Origin: Cercis canadensis
Lineage: Eukaryota; Streptophyta; Magnoliopsida; Fabales; Fabaceae
DNA length: 64,000 nucleotides
Reading direction: 5' to 3'
Assembly: GCA_003255065.1 (NCBI GenBank)
Contig: QAOA01006077.1
Coordinates: 385,277 to 449,276, forward strand
Shown: positions 1-12,059 of the stretch, in pieces
Layout: every line of letters begins with the position of its first letter
Position numbering within the stretch: the stretch's first letter is position 1
Program-made: the position numbers and the translations under genes
Notes under the pieces: model-generated
What the model saw: only the letters and a program-made list of their open reading frames with translations
Database searches by the model: none
What the model was told of the DNA's origin: nothing

Positions 1-481
1 GTTTATTTTTGGATGTCTGTCTGGGTCTTGAGGGTAAAATGCATACTTTAGTAGTTGAATGAGGTATTTCCTACATTTTTAAAACATGATGGGTAAAGTG
101 CAACAAGAATATAGTTCATGAGGATTTTTTATACTTTTTCCTAATCTTTTTATAGCATTTACACATTTATTTTTTCATATTTTACACATCCACCGAATAT
201 TGCAGCTTTTTGCTTTTTTTTTTTATTATTATTATTCTTAAAAGACAACAATAGAGGATACGTCGTGGGCCACTGTCATGTTCAGTGAGACCCACTCACT
301 TTGACTTTATTTTTTTAGTTTTTAATTTTTTAAAAGTGTAATTTTAAGTAAATAAGTTGAAAAATATTATAATTGTATAAATAAGTTGTAAAAGTTTAAT
401 ATTTGGGTCAATCAATCTTTTACTTTTTTTTAACAAAAAAGAGACAACAAATATAAGATAATTTAGTAATAGTCAATTTTG
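1..481. other. AT-rich intergenic DNA
   Basis: No gene, RNA or delimited element seen. The stretch is AT-rich with homopolymer A and T tracts. Confidence 0.6.
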
Positions 482-1148
482 AGATAATACATTACAACCT
501 TAAACACACTTTTAAGTATTTTTTTTATATAGTATATATAAAATACTTTTATAATTTTTTCAATATAATTTAACCATTTTTTAGTATTATAATATTATCA
601 AATTTAAACATGATTAAATATGACCTATATGAATCTCACATTTCTATATTCTTAAGTATCTTTTGCTTGTGAGCTAGATATCCATATATTTAAGATTCTT
701 TTTACTATGGTCAAATAAGAACATCTTACATTACCCAAAAAAAAAAAAAAAGTATACGTGTTATGCGGGTAGAGCAGGTTTAATGTGGAAAAGGTCTCCA
801 ATGTGTAACGCAACATTTCTCTCTTTTAAGTCTCTTGTTTTATGGTCAAGTACTTAGAAGTTAAGACTAACCTTATTACTATAGTATCTCCTTAATGAAG
901 AAAAAAATTAAGGGACTATACACATATTTAAAAATGACTAATTATCTAATATCATACATGTTACTTATATCATAAATTAAATTGACAATTAGAATAATTA
1001 CTATCATTTATTTACTTAATAAATATGTAGGTCTAATAAAATAGATGATACAAAATTGTCTCAGTATGTCTAACAAAATAGCATGTGGGCCAATAGTATT
1101 GATATCATTTTCAAAAGTTTGTGAGTTTTATATTCAAGCTCTGAGTTG

Positions 1149-1183
<35 letters not shown>

Positions 1184-1777
1184 TTAAATAATTGACTATT
1201 TAAATTTCTTAATATTTCTTAAATTAATTAATTATTGTATTAATAATTCTTTTTTTTTTTATGGAAGTATTAACAATTCTTTTAGAATAAGTAAACTTAT
1301 AAAAAAGGAGTTAAAAAAATAAAATTAAGAATATTCAAGCAAATTGAGGTGTGGGCCTCTGGGCATGTTCTAGTAAATTCCTTGCATTCATTTGGTTAGA
1401 ATATAACGTTATAAAAAAAAAATCAATTACTTTTGATGTCTAGATACAAAATATTATGAGATATATGCAAATAAAAAAAATATTATGAGAATTTAAGATA
1501 TGCATAATTTTTTTTTTGGGTAATACAAGATATTCTTATTTGATCACAATAAAAAAGAATCTCAAATATATGTATATTAGACTGATTAGCAGAAGATACT
1601 TAAGAATATAGAAACACAAGATTCGTATGAGTCATATATTATCATGTTTAAATTTGATAATATTATAATACTAAAAAAAGGGTTAGATTCTATTGAAAAA
1701 AGTGTAAAAGTATTTTGTATATACTATATAAAAAAAAACACTTGAAAGCATGTTTAAGGTTACAATGTATTATCCAA
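482..1777. mobile_element. Long-inverted-repeat element
   Basis: The stretch from about 482 to 745 reappears in inverted orientation at about 1513-1777, with roughly 85 percent similarity by eye. Both arms hold the GATAATACATT motif at their outer end and a GGGTAAT/ATTACCC motif at their inner end. The centre of about 770 bp has no coding capacity. This is the architecture of a non-autonomous foldback or long-TIR DNA transposon. I could not find a convincing target-site duplication, so the outer borders are approximate and the superfamily is open. Confidence 0.6.
1153..1180. repeat. (TA)n microsatellite
   Basis: Uninterrupted TA dinucleotide run of 14 units, inside the loop of the long-inverted-repeat element. 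Confidence 0.9.
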
Positions 1778-2431
1778 CTCATAAAATTTACCTCGAAACA
1801 TCAAATTGATATCCTGAGACAATCATACCACAATCTGAAAACATATGCTTAGTAAAATTTGAGGAGTTAACAATATGAGAAAAATATAGGCATGTGACGT
1901 ATGAATAGTATGCTTCTAATTGGATTAGAAATAATAATTAATTGAAATATCTGCAAATTAGTAGAAAGAAAAATATGTTACTAGTTGAAAGTTGAATTCT
2001 AGCCAATGGTTTTGATGAACATATGAAAAACAAAGATTTCAAAAATAATCATAATCAAAATTATAAGGACCCAAGAGAATTATATTTATTGTGATGAACA
2101 ATAATTGAGTACCTTCATATGCTTATTGAGTCAATTTGTATGTAGTTGATGAATTTTCACTAATATATAAAAAGATTACTCAAAATGTAACCACAACTCT
2201 TAGGTAAAAGCATATTTATGATTTACAGAAAAATATAGATATTTTTAAATATGAAAATCTAGGTTCATGTAAATTGAACATTACTAAATTATATTATATT
2301 TGTTGTCTCTTTTTTGTTAAAAAAAACATTTTCAAAGTTTACAAAAAAAAATTAAAAAGAAACTATATTTATAAGAATAAAAAAAATAGAGTATATTTTC
2401 AACTAAACCCCACTTTTTTTTTTTTTTCTTG
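1778..2431. other. AT-rich intergenic DNA before gap
   Basis: No gene seen. The stretch ends in a T-rich tract directly before the N run, a typical place for an assembly to stop. Confidence 0.6.
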
Positions 2432-2710
2432 NNNNNNNNNNNNNNNNNNNNNNNNNNNNNNNNNNNNNNNNNNNNNNNNNNNNNNNNNNNNNNNNNNNNN
2501 NNNNNNNNNNNNNNNNNNNNNNNNNNNNNNNNNNNNNNNNNNNNNNNNNNNNNNNNNNNNNNNNNNNNNNNNNNNNNNNNNNNNNNNNNNNNNNNNNNNN
2601 NNNNNNNNNNNNNNNNNNNNNNNNNNNNNNNNNNNNNNNNNNNNNNNNNNNNNNNNNNNNNNNNNNNNNNNNNNNNNNNNNNNNNNNNNNNNNNNNNNNN
2701 NNNNNNNNNN
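2432..2710. other. Assembly gap (279 N)
   Basis: Run of N. Reading frames that cross it carry no information. Confidence 1.
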
Positions 2711-2896
2711 TGGGATGAATTATTGGTGATCATAGAATCATAAATTATATAAATCAACCATATATAATATATAAAGTGTGAATTTCATCATTTGAATGAT
2801 AATACAATATATTCCAAGCATCAATCATGAATCCATAGATAAGTTAACAATGCATTAAACTAATGCAAGAATAAGAGAAAATTGTAATGTAATTAC

Positions 2897-4205
2897 CTAT
2901 AATGTATAATTGGGATTGTTGCTGTCAGCTTCTACGTCGTAGTTCCCATGAACTTGCTCTGAAATTGGAATTGCAATATTGGTATAATTATAATGTATGA
3001 TATCAAATATATTGTGTTTGTATGTGTATTAACGGGCATGATTTAATTAAGTTATGGTGTACCTTTTTGTGTGAGTTTGTTGAACACCTCTTTGTAGACA
3101 ACATTTATGGTCCTTGTTGTAAAACTCCCATTTGTATCGATTGCCAGAACTTTGAGGCCGCTCCTTGTTCGAACCCTTGAGAAAGCTACATATAGTTATC
3201 CATGACTGAAGACTGGTTTTGGTAGATATAACCCAACATACGAAAGGGTTTGACCTTGACTTTTATTGATTGACATAGCAAAGCAAACTTGCAGGGGGAA
3301 TTGTCTTCTCTGTAATTTAAAAGGCATTTTCTTGTCAGAGGATGTCAGGTTCATCCTTGGTATGAACACTTTTTCTCCAATGTTACTCCCAGAAATAACT
3401 TTTCCTTCTAGCACATATCTCCCAAGTTGGGTGATTATCAGTCTTGTTCCATTGCACAATCCATTTCGATGATCTATATTCCTTATTAACATGACAGGTA
3501 CGTCCAACTTTAGTACTAACCTGTGGTTTGGAAGGTCGGATGAGGTGATACCATTAAGGAATTCGGGTGTATGAATATCATCTAGTTCATTTCCCCACGA
3601 TTTGCACGTACTATCCAAACTCAAATAAATCTTTTCATCACTAGGCAATAAAGAAATCATATAATCATTGATTTTTCTTACCACTTCCAATGTAGGCGCT
3701 AGTATAGCTCTTTCTTGGCAGTATGTTGGATCTTGCATATTTTTCAGGAATCCAGGATAAGTCGACTCCACAATATCATGAATTGGATCACCGCTACATC
3801 GTAGGGATATGTCATCTGGTATCTGAATAATAGCTTCACCATCATTGGTATCTCCTGCTTCACCGTCACCAACCTTCAATATCCAATTGGAGAACTCTCT
3901 CAGCTCAACTATGTGGGGATCTACAGACCCTGTTTCCAATCTCATGTTTTTGGTTAGGTTTAAAACCTGCACAAATTTAGGGCAAAAAATATATGAATAG
4001 TCATACTTTACTAATGTTATACATAATGAATTTCAACTTGAAATTAGCACCTGAAAATATTTCCATAGGTAAGAAGAGTTTATAGTTGCAACAACAATAT
4101 CTTGTCTACTTCCACTGGGTATAACTGGGAGTATTTGTCTGAAGTCCCTACCTAGCACCACAACTTTACCACCAAATGACGTCTCTGCGGCTGTATCTTT
4201 AGGTT
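2897..4205 (-). pseudogene. PIF1/Helitron-type DNA helicase, C-terminal part, broken
   Basis: Read on the minus strand, 4203-4040 encodes [17 protein letters not shown], the Walker-B-region motif of PIF1-like helicases. A short intron follows, then 3972-3196 encodes the C-terminal half, ending with INKSQGQTL and VFSHG. The family continues GQLYVALSR. Here the Q codon is TAA (3196-3198), but the same frame goes on with LYVAFSRVRTRSGLKVLAID to a GT donor near 3064. A last small exon (2958-2897) joins in phase 1 and ends at a TAG. The ATP-binding P-loop and everything upstream of it are absent. PIF1-like helicases of this kind are the helicase module of plant Helitrons. No Rep domain or Helitron ends were found. 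I call it a dead, 5'-truncated copy. Confidence 0.8.
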
Positions 4206-4418
4206 TCTAATTTTTTTTTTTTTGGTATATATCAATATGTGTTTTTATTTTTTTTTATTTTATTTACATTTAGGATATCTCATAACTTTTGAATATGAGA
4301 CTAATATCGTTTCGACTCCAAGTATTCGAACCAATATGTGGATGTTTACTGCTTATGATATCACAAGATGACCACAAAGAATTATATTATCACTATCAAT
4401 CATGTAAAACTATAATTA

Positions 4419-4806
4419 ATCACTAATTATTACCAATAACAACCAGCCACCTATATTTGAGTAATTTTAATATTTCACTTAATTATGTCTATGTCACTAA
4501 GTGAAAAAAAAAAACCTCTGTGAAGGAGTCTGAATTCTGATGCTGGCACCGATTTTCCCTTCCCACACATATGGAAAGATAAAACTAAAAGCTAAAGGTA
4601 TAATTGTATAANATCACTAATTATTACCAATAACAACCAGCCACCAATATTTGAGTAATTTTAATATTTCACTTAATTATGTCTATGTCACTAAGTGAAA
4701 AAAAAAAAACCTCTGTGAAGGAGTCTGAATTCTGATGCTGGCACCGATTTTCCCTTCCCACACATATGGAAAGATAAAACTAAAGCTAAAGGTATAATTG
4801 TATAAG
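4419..4806. repeat. Direct duplication joined by one N
   Basis: Bases 4419-4611 are repeated almost exactly at 4613-4806, with a single N at 4612 between the copies. It lies just upstream of QOR-A. The near-identity and the N suggest two overlapping contig ends placed side by side rather than a true tandem duplication. Confidence 0.8.
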
Positions 4807-4876
4807 TGCTAAGTATTTGATTTTTTTTGGGACCAAACGCTTGGGTCCGAGAAACCGTTGCTTCTAGACAAATAGG

Positions 4877-7656
4877 ATGATGTCGCGGGTTGGCCGCTCC
4901 CTGCTAAACCTATACTCTCTACCATCAACAAAGGGAAATTTTTGTTACCAGTCCTTGAGTAAAAAATCAAACTATCTTAGCATAAAAAAGCTGAGAGAAA
5001 GTAGTGAAGAGTCCACTGCTGTAAATCCAAGTTTCCATTTTGGTACTCTCCACTGTGATCAAGTGCAAGCAATGAAGGCGGTGGTGATAACCACTCCAGG
5101 TGACCCAGAAGTTCTTCAGCTACAGGAAGTTCAAGAACCCGTAATCAAGGACCATGAGGTCCTTATCAGGGTCGCTGCCACAGCATTGAACCGAGCTGAT
5201 ACTTTCCAGAGAAAGGGCTTATATGAGCTTCCTTCAGGTGACACCCCATATCTGGGTATGGAATGCTCAGGCACCATTGAAGCCATCGGAAAAAATGTTA
5301 CCAACTGGAAAATTGGTGACCAGGTAGCTTTGAACTTCGAATTCTGTCAAAAAAATTCTGGGTTTTGGATGAATTTGATGATGCTTGTGATTTGCTTGGT
5401 CATTTTTGTGGTTAAAGGTTGAAAATTTTGTCAATGTCATCTTAATTTTTTTTTTTTTGAATTACCTCTGATATTCTTGATCCTGTGAAATGCTAGTTGA
5501 TGAAATCAGGAATTCACCAAGTGGGATTAAAAGTAAAACGTGGGTTATATCACTGTTTGGTTTTTTCACTGTAATGAGGACTTAATATGAATATAAAGGA
5601 TGTAGTTTTATTAGTTAAGCGAAATCCAATTAATTGACATAGGTTATGTTATTTGTAGACTATCTCTCTGATCTTGATTGGGAATGTCTAGAATTAAGTC
5701 GTGTCTTTAGTACTTAATATGAATATACAGGATGTAATAGTATGTGTATCTCACCTTATGAAGTTCTTTGTATGTAGGTATGCGCTCTTCTCCATTGGGG
5801 AGGGTATGCTGAGAAAGTGGCTGTTCCAGCTGCACAAGTTCTCCCTATCCCACCTGGAGTATCTTTGAAGGATGCTGCTAGTCTACCTGAGGTGGCATGC
5901 ACTGTTTGGTCAACTGTTTTTATGACAAGTCGACTATCGGCAGGGGAGACATTCTTGGTAACTCACTATGCCCTATTTTTCTTTTTAACGTAATTATCTA
6001 TTTCTCAATCATTGGAGTTGAACTTGAAACTGAGTTCCTAGATAAATACATAAGTGCTGATATATGTACATAAAGCAACTGAGTAAAAGATATCTTTGTT
6101 GGTTACACTGAAAATTGTACACTTTACATTTCGCAATGATAACTTGAATTTGTATAGATCAACTTGCAGAATATTTGACCTAACAACTGAAAAATTTAGG
6201 TTCATGGCGGTTCCAGTGGAATTGGTACATTTGCTATCCAAATGGCTAAATACCAAGGAGCAAGAGTCTTTGCCACAGCAGGTTCGGCACTTCTTTTTTA
6301 ATGGCTCTTCTCGTGGTCCATGTTAAGTTTCCACATATTCATGCTTCTTCAATATTGATTTCCAGGAAGTGAGGAAAAACTAGCTGCTTGTAAGAATCTT
6401 GGAGCAGATGTTGTTATCAATTACAAGACTGAGGATTTTGTTGCACGAGTGAAGGAAGAAACAGGAGGGAAAGGTATATGTTTTTGAAATTCTTTTTTTC
6501 TGAATAACAAAGAAAATTGTTGAGGCTTCTGCATCAATACTCACGCCTACCTTCTTTTCAGTACTTTTTTGGCGAATTATTTCTTTGCTAGTGATTGGTA
6601 ATTTGGTATAATAGCGAAGGTTTGAATGATAAATTATCAACTGCAGGTGTTGATGTCATTCTGGATCATATCGGAGCATCCTACCTTCAGCGAAACATTG
6701 ACAGCTTAAATGTTGATGGAAGGCTTTTTCTTATCAGCATAATGGGTGGGGCTAATGCAGAAGTAAATCTCAACAGTTTGCTCACAAGGCGCCTCACTGT
6801 GCAAGGTGTGGCCAAAATATTCTTTTATGCCAGGCTTTATTCTTATGGTTTTGGAGTGAACTCTATTAACATAATATGCCATATAATGCAAGGAGACTGT
6901 ATCAACAACTCTATATTGATTATCTTAAATCATAAAAAATAGAAACGAAACAGCAATATACTGATTTCTGAAAGGCTATATTGCTGGCACCATATTCTTT
7001 CAATTTTGAGGTAAATTATACCAAAATCTCATAATAAAGAAAATTTTCCCTAGTTAAAATTAGGAATCTCACATCCTTCTATGGATTATTTCACATTTTG
7101 GTTTCTTACATACTACAAGAGTCCATGTAAGTTTATTTATTGTTATAGAAGACATCTATATCATATAACAACGGGAAAGAGATTCCTATTGTTTCATGGT
7201 GCTGGATCTAGCAGGATTTAAGCCCTATCTAAATCTTAATATTGCTTTCTACTTAATCAGGTATTTTCAATTTTCAGTACCTTTAATGCTTCCTTCTTCA
7301 GTGATTTTTCATTATTACCTCAGCTTTACAAGTGTGCCTCTCATTCTGCTTTGTGGTTCTAACTACTCGAGTTTGTCTTTTTATCAAATAACTCAATGTC
7401 ATTCGAATAGTTTTGATTCAAATCATTGACAACATTTCATGCAATGGTTGTGAATGCAGGTGCTCGTTTGCGATTCAGAAGTCCTGAAAAGAAAGCAGAG
7501 ATAATTAGAGAGTTGGAAAACAATGTCTGGCCTGCAGTTGCAGCTGGCAAGGTGAAGCCTGTTGTCTATCAATATTTTCCATTATCTGAAGCATCAGCCG
7601 CTCACCGACTCATGGAAAGTAGCAAGCATGTTGGGAAGATATTGCTTTGCCCATGA
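4877..7656 (+). CDS. Quinone oxidoreductase PIG3-like, QOR-A, with N-terminal extension
   Basis: Six exons: 4877-5323, 5778-5957, 6200-6281, 6366-6473, 6647-6805 and 7460-7656. All junctions are GT-AG and the sum is 1173 nt (390 aa). The product is a zinc-free medium-chain dehydrogenase/reductase of the zeta-crystallin/PIG3 family, which reduces quinones with NADPH. The N-terminal GroES-like domain contains ALNRAD and the nucleotide-binding motif [13 protein letters not shown] starts at about residue 211. The C-terminus is [12 protein letters not shown]. The catalytic domain starts at the internal Met of MKAVVI, about residue 66. The first 65 residues are Ser/Lys/Arg-rich and poor in acids at the start, resembling an organelle transit peptide that QOR-B lacks. 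Initiation at the internal Met would give a cytosolic form. It is the first of three tandem copies. Confidence 0.88.
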
Positions 7657-8097
7657 CAACATGAACAATTCTTATATTCAAGTTGGTGTGGTAATGTTTA
7701 TTAGTGCATGCATTCTGATGATGTTCATGCCCTGGTCTAGCAGATTTGTAACTTTTTTAAGTCTGAGTTTACTGAACTACAAACAAGGGGAGGAAATTGA
7801 GCTCATTGCCTTCTAATAGCATTTCTCTTTTACCTCTTAACCAGTGAGTTTCAAGTATAACTTTGGGAAAGTTTTATGTCCTGAAACTGGAATTTTGCCT
7901 TCTAATAGCATGTCTCCTTTTTGTTTTGTCGTCTTCGATTTCATACGGAGGCTATGTCATAATGAGTTGCATTGGCTTCGATATTGCATCAATTCCCTCA
8001 ATCTCTCAGTGCCTTTGCTATGGAACTGAGTCCTATAACAATTTACTGGTTTGGAAAATTTGTGTTTCTCTTCTTATTTAAGTCGTGTTATTGGACC
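7657..8097. other. 3' flank of QOR-A
   Basis: Probable 3' UTR and spacer. It holds a near-duplicate phrase (TTGCCTTCTAATAGCAT at about 7805 and 7897) but no further gene. Confidence 0.5.
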
Positions 8098-8455
8098 TGA
8101 CATGAGGATGGTATTTATTAGGTTCATATCCCTTTCCTATGAGGAAGGTATAAAAGGACACACCCATATTTACTATGGTTTCATCATTGGGGAAAATCTC
8201 TTCAAATGAGGATGTTCCCCCAATAACTTCGGACTTAGTATAAAGGAATAAATCAGCATGCATATAAATTTAGACCATCCACAATTTAAAATGCTAAAAA
8301 ACTGTCCAAAATATAAATAATAAAAGAGAATTAAGTAATACATTAAAAAAAGTATCAATGAAACAAAATTGAACATGTATACATATACTTACAAGAATAT
8401 CAGCAACAAGACGAAGCTGATAATAGGTTTCAAATGGGGAAGAGAACAGCTAAAA
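8098..8455 (-). pseudogene. CHX cation/H+ antiporter remnant
   Basis: On the minus strand, about 8455-8394 encodes YYQLRLVADIL followed by a GTAAGTA donor. This matches the exon-1 end of the intact CHX gene at 19.3-22.1 kb (HQPRLVAEIL, then GTAAGTA). Further on, 8255-8100 encodes SFILSPKLLGEHPH and, after a frame change, ETIVNMGVSFYTFL. This parallels the exon-2 start of the intact gene (SGFILSPNLVG and ETIANIGVAYYVFL), with the intron preserved between the pieces. Stops and frameshifts are present and the rest of the gene is missing. Confidence 0.75.
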
Positions 8456-8494
8456 GTGAACCTGTGACTTTGCTGCTTAGATAATAAAAAAAAA

Positions 8495-9268
8495 GGTTTA
8501 ATTGTAATTTTGGTCTTCTTATTTTAATAACTTGAACTTTTTGGTCACCTTTTTAAAAATGAACAATTTAATCTATCTATATTCATAAAATGTGTAATTT
8601 TAGTTTTTATTTTTATTTTTATTTTTATCTTTGAGCCAAAATTTCTTAGGTCTATTTCAAGGTGTGAAATTTTGTTATTTATAATCTCACCATTCAGATT
8701 GAAGAGTTACGTGTAATAAACCTCTTCACGAAATTTCAACTCAATCTAATAATGAATAAATTTAGATCTCTGATTAGATGAAAACTTCTAGTTTTTGTAT
8801 TTTGGGTTGAGTCTTACCATTAAATCGAGCTGAAATTTTGTAGGGAGATTTACAAGACATTATTCTTCAATCTGAACGGTGAGATTGTAAATTAGAAAAC
8901 TTTACNTCACCATTCAAATTTAAGAGTTACATGTAATGAACCTTTTCACGAAATTTCAACTCAATCTAATAATGAATAAATTTAGATCTCTGATTAGATG
9001 AAAACTTCTAGTTTTGGTATTTTGGGTTGAGTCTCACCATTAGATCGAGCTAAAATTTTGTGGGAAGATTTACAAGACATTACTCTTCAATCTGAACGGT
9101 GAGATTGTAAATTGAAAAACTTTACACCTTACAATAGACCTGAATACAGAGGGAAAGACTAAACTATACATTTAATGAATATAAAAAGACTAAATTATTT
9201 ATTTTTAAAATAGGGGGACCAAAATGTTCAAATTGTTAAAATATGAGTACCAAAATTAGAGTTAAATC
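8495..9268. mobile_element. Foldback MITE-like element
   Basis: The left end (GGTTTAATTGTAATTTTGGT) pairs with the inverted right end (GATTTAACTCTAATTTTGGT), and similarity continues inward through TTGAAC and TTTTTGGTC. Flanks both read TAATAAAAAAA, a plausible target-site duplication of about 9-11 bp. The inner part is again palindromic (TCACCATTC against GAACGGTGA). A single N at 8906 separates two roughly 219-bp copies of the inner part that differ at several bases, so the assembled element is probably longer than the real one. No coding capacity. Confidence 0.65.
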
Positions 9269-9534
9269 TAATAAAAAAACATGAAATATGAATGCTAACT
9301 GTGATTCCAAACCATTTTGGTGTCGTTTATGGTTATTGAAAGCTATTGTCGTTCATTCTCACTAGAGAGCAAGAGAACGACCTTCGTTTTATTCTCTATA
9401 GGATAGGTGCCGTGTCCCCGAATTCCCTGCATGTCATCATGTCATGTCTGATTGGTATAATATATGAATGCTGGTGCGGTCAACGATAAGAAGGTGTTGT
9501 AGTGAGAGTGAGTGAAGAAGCTCAAGAATCCAAA

Positions 9535-12059
9535 ATGAAGGCTATAGTGATCACAAATCCTGGTGGACCAGAAGTTCTGCAACTCCAAGATGTTGAAGAT
9601 CCTCAGATCAACGACCAAGAGGTACTCATTAGAGTTGAAGCAACTGCGCTGAATCGAGCAGATACATATCAGAGGAAAGGTCTGTACCCTCCCCCCAAAG
9701 GTGCCGCTACTCCGTATCCGGGTCTGGAATGCTCTGGAGCCATCGAAGCCGTCGGTAAAAGCGTTTCCAGGTGGAAAATCGGCGATCAGGTAGTTACTTA
9801 CTATCAACTCTTCGGAGCTTTTTGGAGTGCAGGGTAACTGATTTTCTTTCTGGGAAAATGTCATTCGAGTTCCTTTGGGAAAAAAGTTCCTAACTTTCAG
9901 TTCTTCCGAGTGGGTTATTTTCTGATAAAGTATGGTTGTTCTGTTCTGATAATCTTCTGTGTTTGGTGTAGAATGTGGTTAGGAATAAATTGATTTTTTT
10001 TTTTTTTTTGGTTTTGTTAAAATGTTTGGTTTTGGTTTGACAATGCAAGGAAAATTACGTCTATTTAAGTTGTGTTATTGGAGCTGACATGGTTGGAAGT
10101 ATGTGGTACGAATGCTTATTTGGAGTTTTGCCTTTTGGTGTTTGCATTAATTTACTTGGAAGAAACATTAAGTGCTTTTAAGTTTTGGACGCATGTGCAC
10201 TGATTTTGATTATTGAAAACCACTTCTTCCATGTGGATTCTTTATATCCTACGTGTTCTATAAAATCTATGAAGTTGATCAACTAACCAATTAGATTTAG
10301 CTCAGTAATGTTTCCTCTCTAATCAGAGTTTAGAATGAGGTTAGTTTCTTGAGGCTTTGAGAATCTGCTGGCCTATATCGTAATGAATCAAATTGTATCA
10401 ATATATTGGATATGTTACAGGTGTGCGCTCTTCTCAGTGGAGGAGGATATGCTGAGAAAGTTGTTGTTCCTGCTGGACAAGTTCTTCCTGTTCCACCAGG
10501 GGTTTCTCTGAAAGATGCTGCTAGTTTCCCTGAGGTTGCTTGCACTGTGTGGTCGACTGTTTTTATGACGAGCCGGCTATCTGAAGGAGAAACATTGTTG
10601 GTAACTTCAAAGTCTAATAATCATTGTCTTAAGGAAAAAATTCTTTGTAATTTCATGTTTGTATTGTATTGAAGCATGTCAGCAGGTGCATTTATTGTGA
10701 CTCCTTTTCTCTTCTACATTGTTTATTATGACTATCTGCCTGAAATCTCTTATTTGTGGCGTGACAATTGATTTTGAATCCGCTAATTCTCAGGTTCATG
10801 GAGGCTCAAGTGGAATTGGTACATTTGCAATTCAGATAGCTAAGTACAGAGGAGCAAGAGTATTTATCACTGCAGGTCTAGTTGTGCTTTACATGTCAAT
10901 GAATGAGTTGGTTTCTCTATAATTTAGAAATGGAAGATATAAGCTTTTCAAGAAGTGTGTCTGTCAATCAAATTGATTGAAATTTAAGGTCCAAGTAGAT
11001 TTTACCAGAAACTCATGAATTTTATATATTGATTAGCAGGTTCAGAGGAGAAATTGGTTTTCTGCAAGGATATTGGTGCTGATGTGTGCATCAATTACAA
11101 AACGGAAGACTTTGTTGCAAGGGTAAAGGAAGAAACGGGTGGTCAAGGTAAATATGAACATCCAAGCATTCCTCTAGATTAATTAATCTATGTAGCACCC
11201 CATAATTTTTTGTTTAGTTCAATGGTCATAAGGAGAAACATAATGTAATTGATGTTCTATTGCAGGTGTTGATGTTATTCTTGATTGTATGGGGGCGAAC
11301 TATTATCAGCGAAACCTTGAGAGCTTAGGTGTTGATGGGCGGCTTTTTATAATTGGCTTTCAGGGAGGGACATCTATAGAAGTAGATCTCCGTTCATTGT
11401 TTGCCAAGCGCCTCACTGTCCAAGGTATTTCAAATTATAGATTATATCCATTTCTCTTGGTTGCTCCTATTTAACTTTCTTCAAGCTTTCTTTTTGTTGT
11501 TTGTTTTCTTAAAAAGCTCACTTTTTTTTATTATGGGTGAGTTTTATTTTGAAATATACTTAGTAGTATTAACAATGGGGTCAAAATATACTATTTTTCT
11601 GTTCAGATAATGCTAGAATTATGTGAAATAGATATTAGCCTGTGCAAGTGCAAACATGCTATGTTGGAAGATGAAGGGAAGAAGTAACATGGTTCACTGG
11701 TTTTGATAACTTCTCAGATTGCTAGAAAGATCATAAAATTCTAAGAAAAAACTATGTCTTAACCAAGGAAGATCATGCCATGATTAAGAGTATTGTTTGA
11801 GAAAATTCCAAGGAACCTGCTTTCATTGGATATTGGTTCTTACATGGTGGATGTCCATGCAGGGGCTAGCATGCGTAATAGAACTCCTGAAAATAAAGCT
11901 GTAATTGTAAATGAAGTGGAGAAGAATGTTTGGCCTGCAATTGCAGCAGGAAAGGTTAAGCCTGTGATCTGCAAGTATTTTCCTCTGTCTGAAGCAGGAG
12001 AGGCTCACCGGCTCATGGAAAGCAGCAACCATATTGGGAAGATTCTACTTGTACCATGA
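9535..12059 (+). CDS. Quinone oxidoreductase PIG3-like, QOR-B
   Basis: Six exons: 9535-9789, 10421-10600, 10794-10875, 11040-11147, 11266-11424 and 11863-12059. The sum is 981 nt (326 aa), the normal length of the cytosolic PIG3/zeta-crystallin-like family. Exons 2-6 have exactly the same lengths (180, 82, 108, 159, 197 nt) as in QOR-A and QOR-C, so the copies arose by tandem duplication. The start ATG at 9535 opens MKAIVITNPGGPEVLQLQ. The Rossmann motif [20 protein letters not shown] begins at residue 147. The enzyme is expected to reduce quinones with NADPH in the cytosol. No stop or frameshift is present and this is the cleanest of the three copies. The gene continues into 3' sequence with two near-identical AAAGCAAGCATTC repeats at 12138-12195. 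Confidence 0.92.

Noticed and set aside
2274..2757. Open frames across the first N gap on both strands
   Set aside because: Most of their length is N; the rest is homopolymer-rich intergenic DNA.
9502..9534. Upstream start of QOR-B
   Set aside because: The frame there opens with GTG; the ATG at 9535 gives the family-typical N-terminus.
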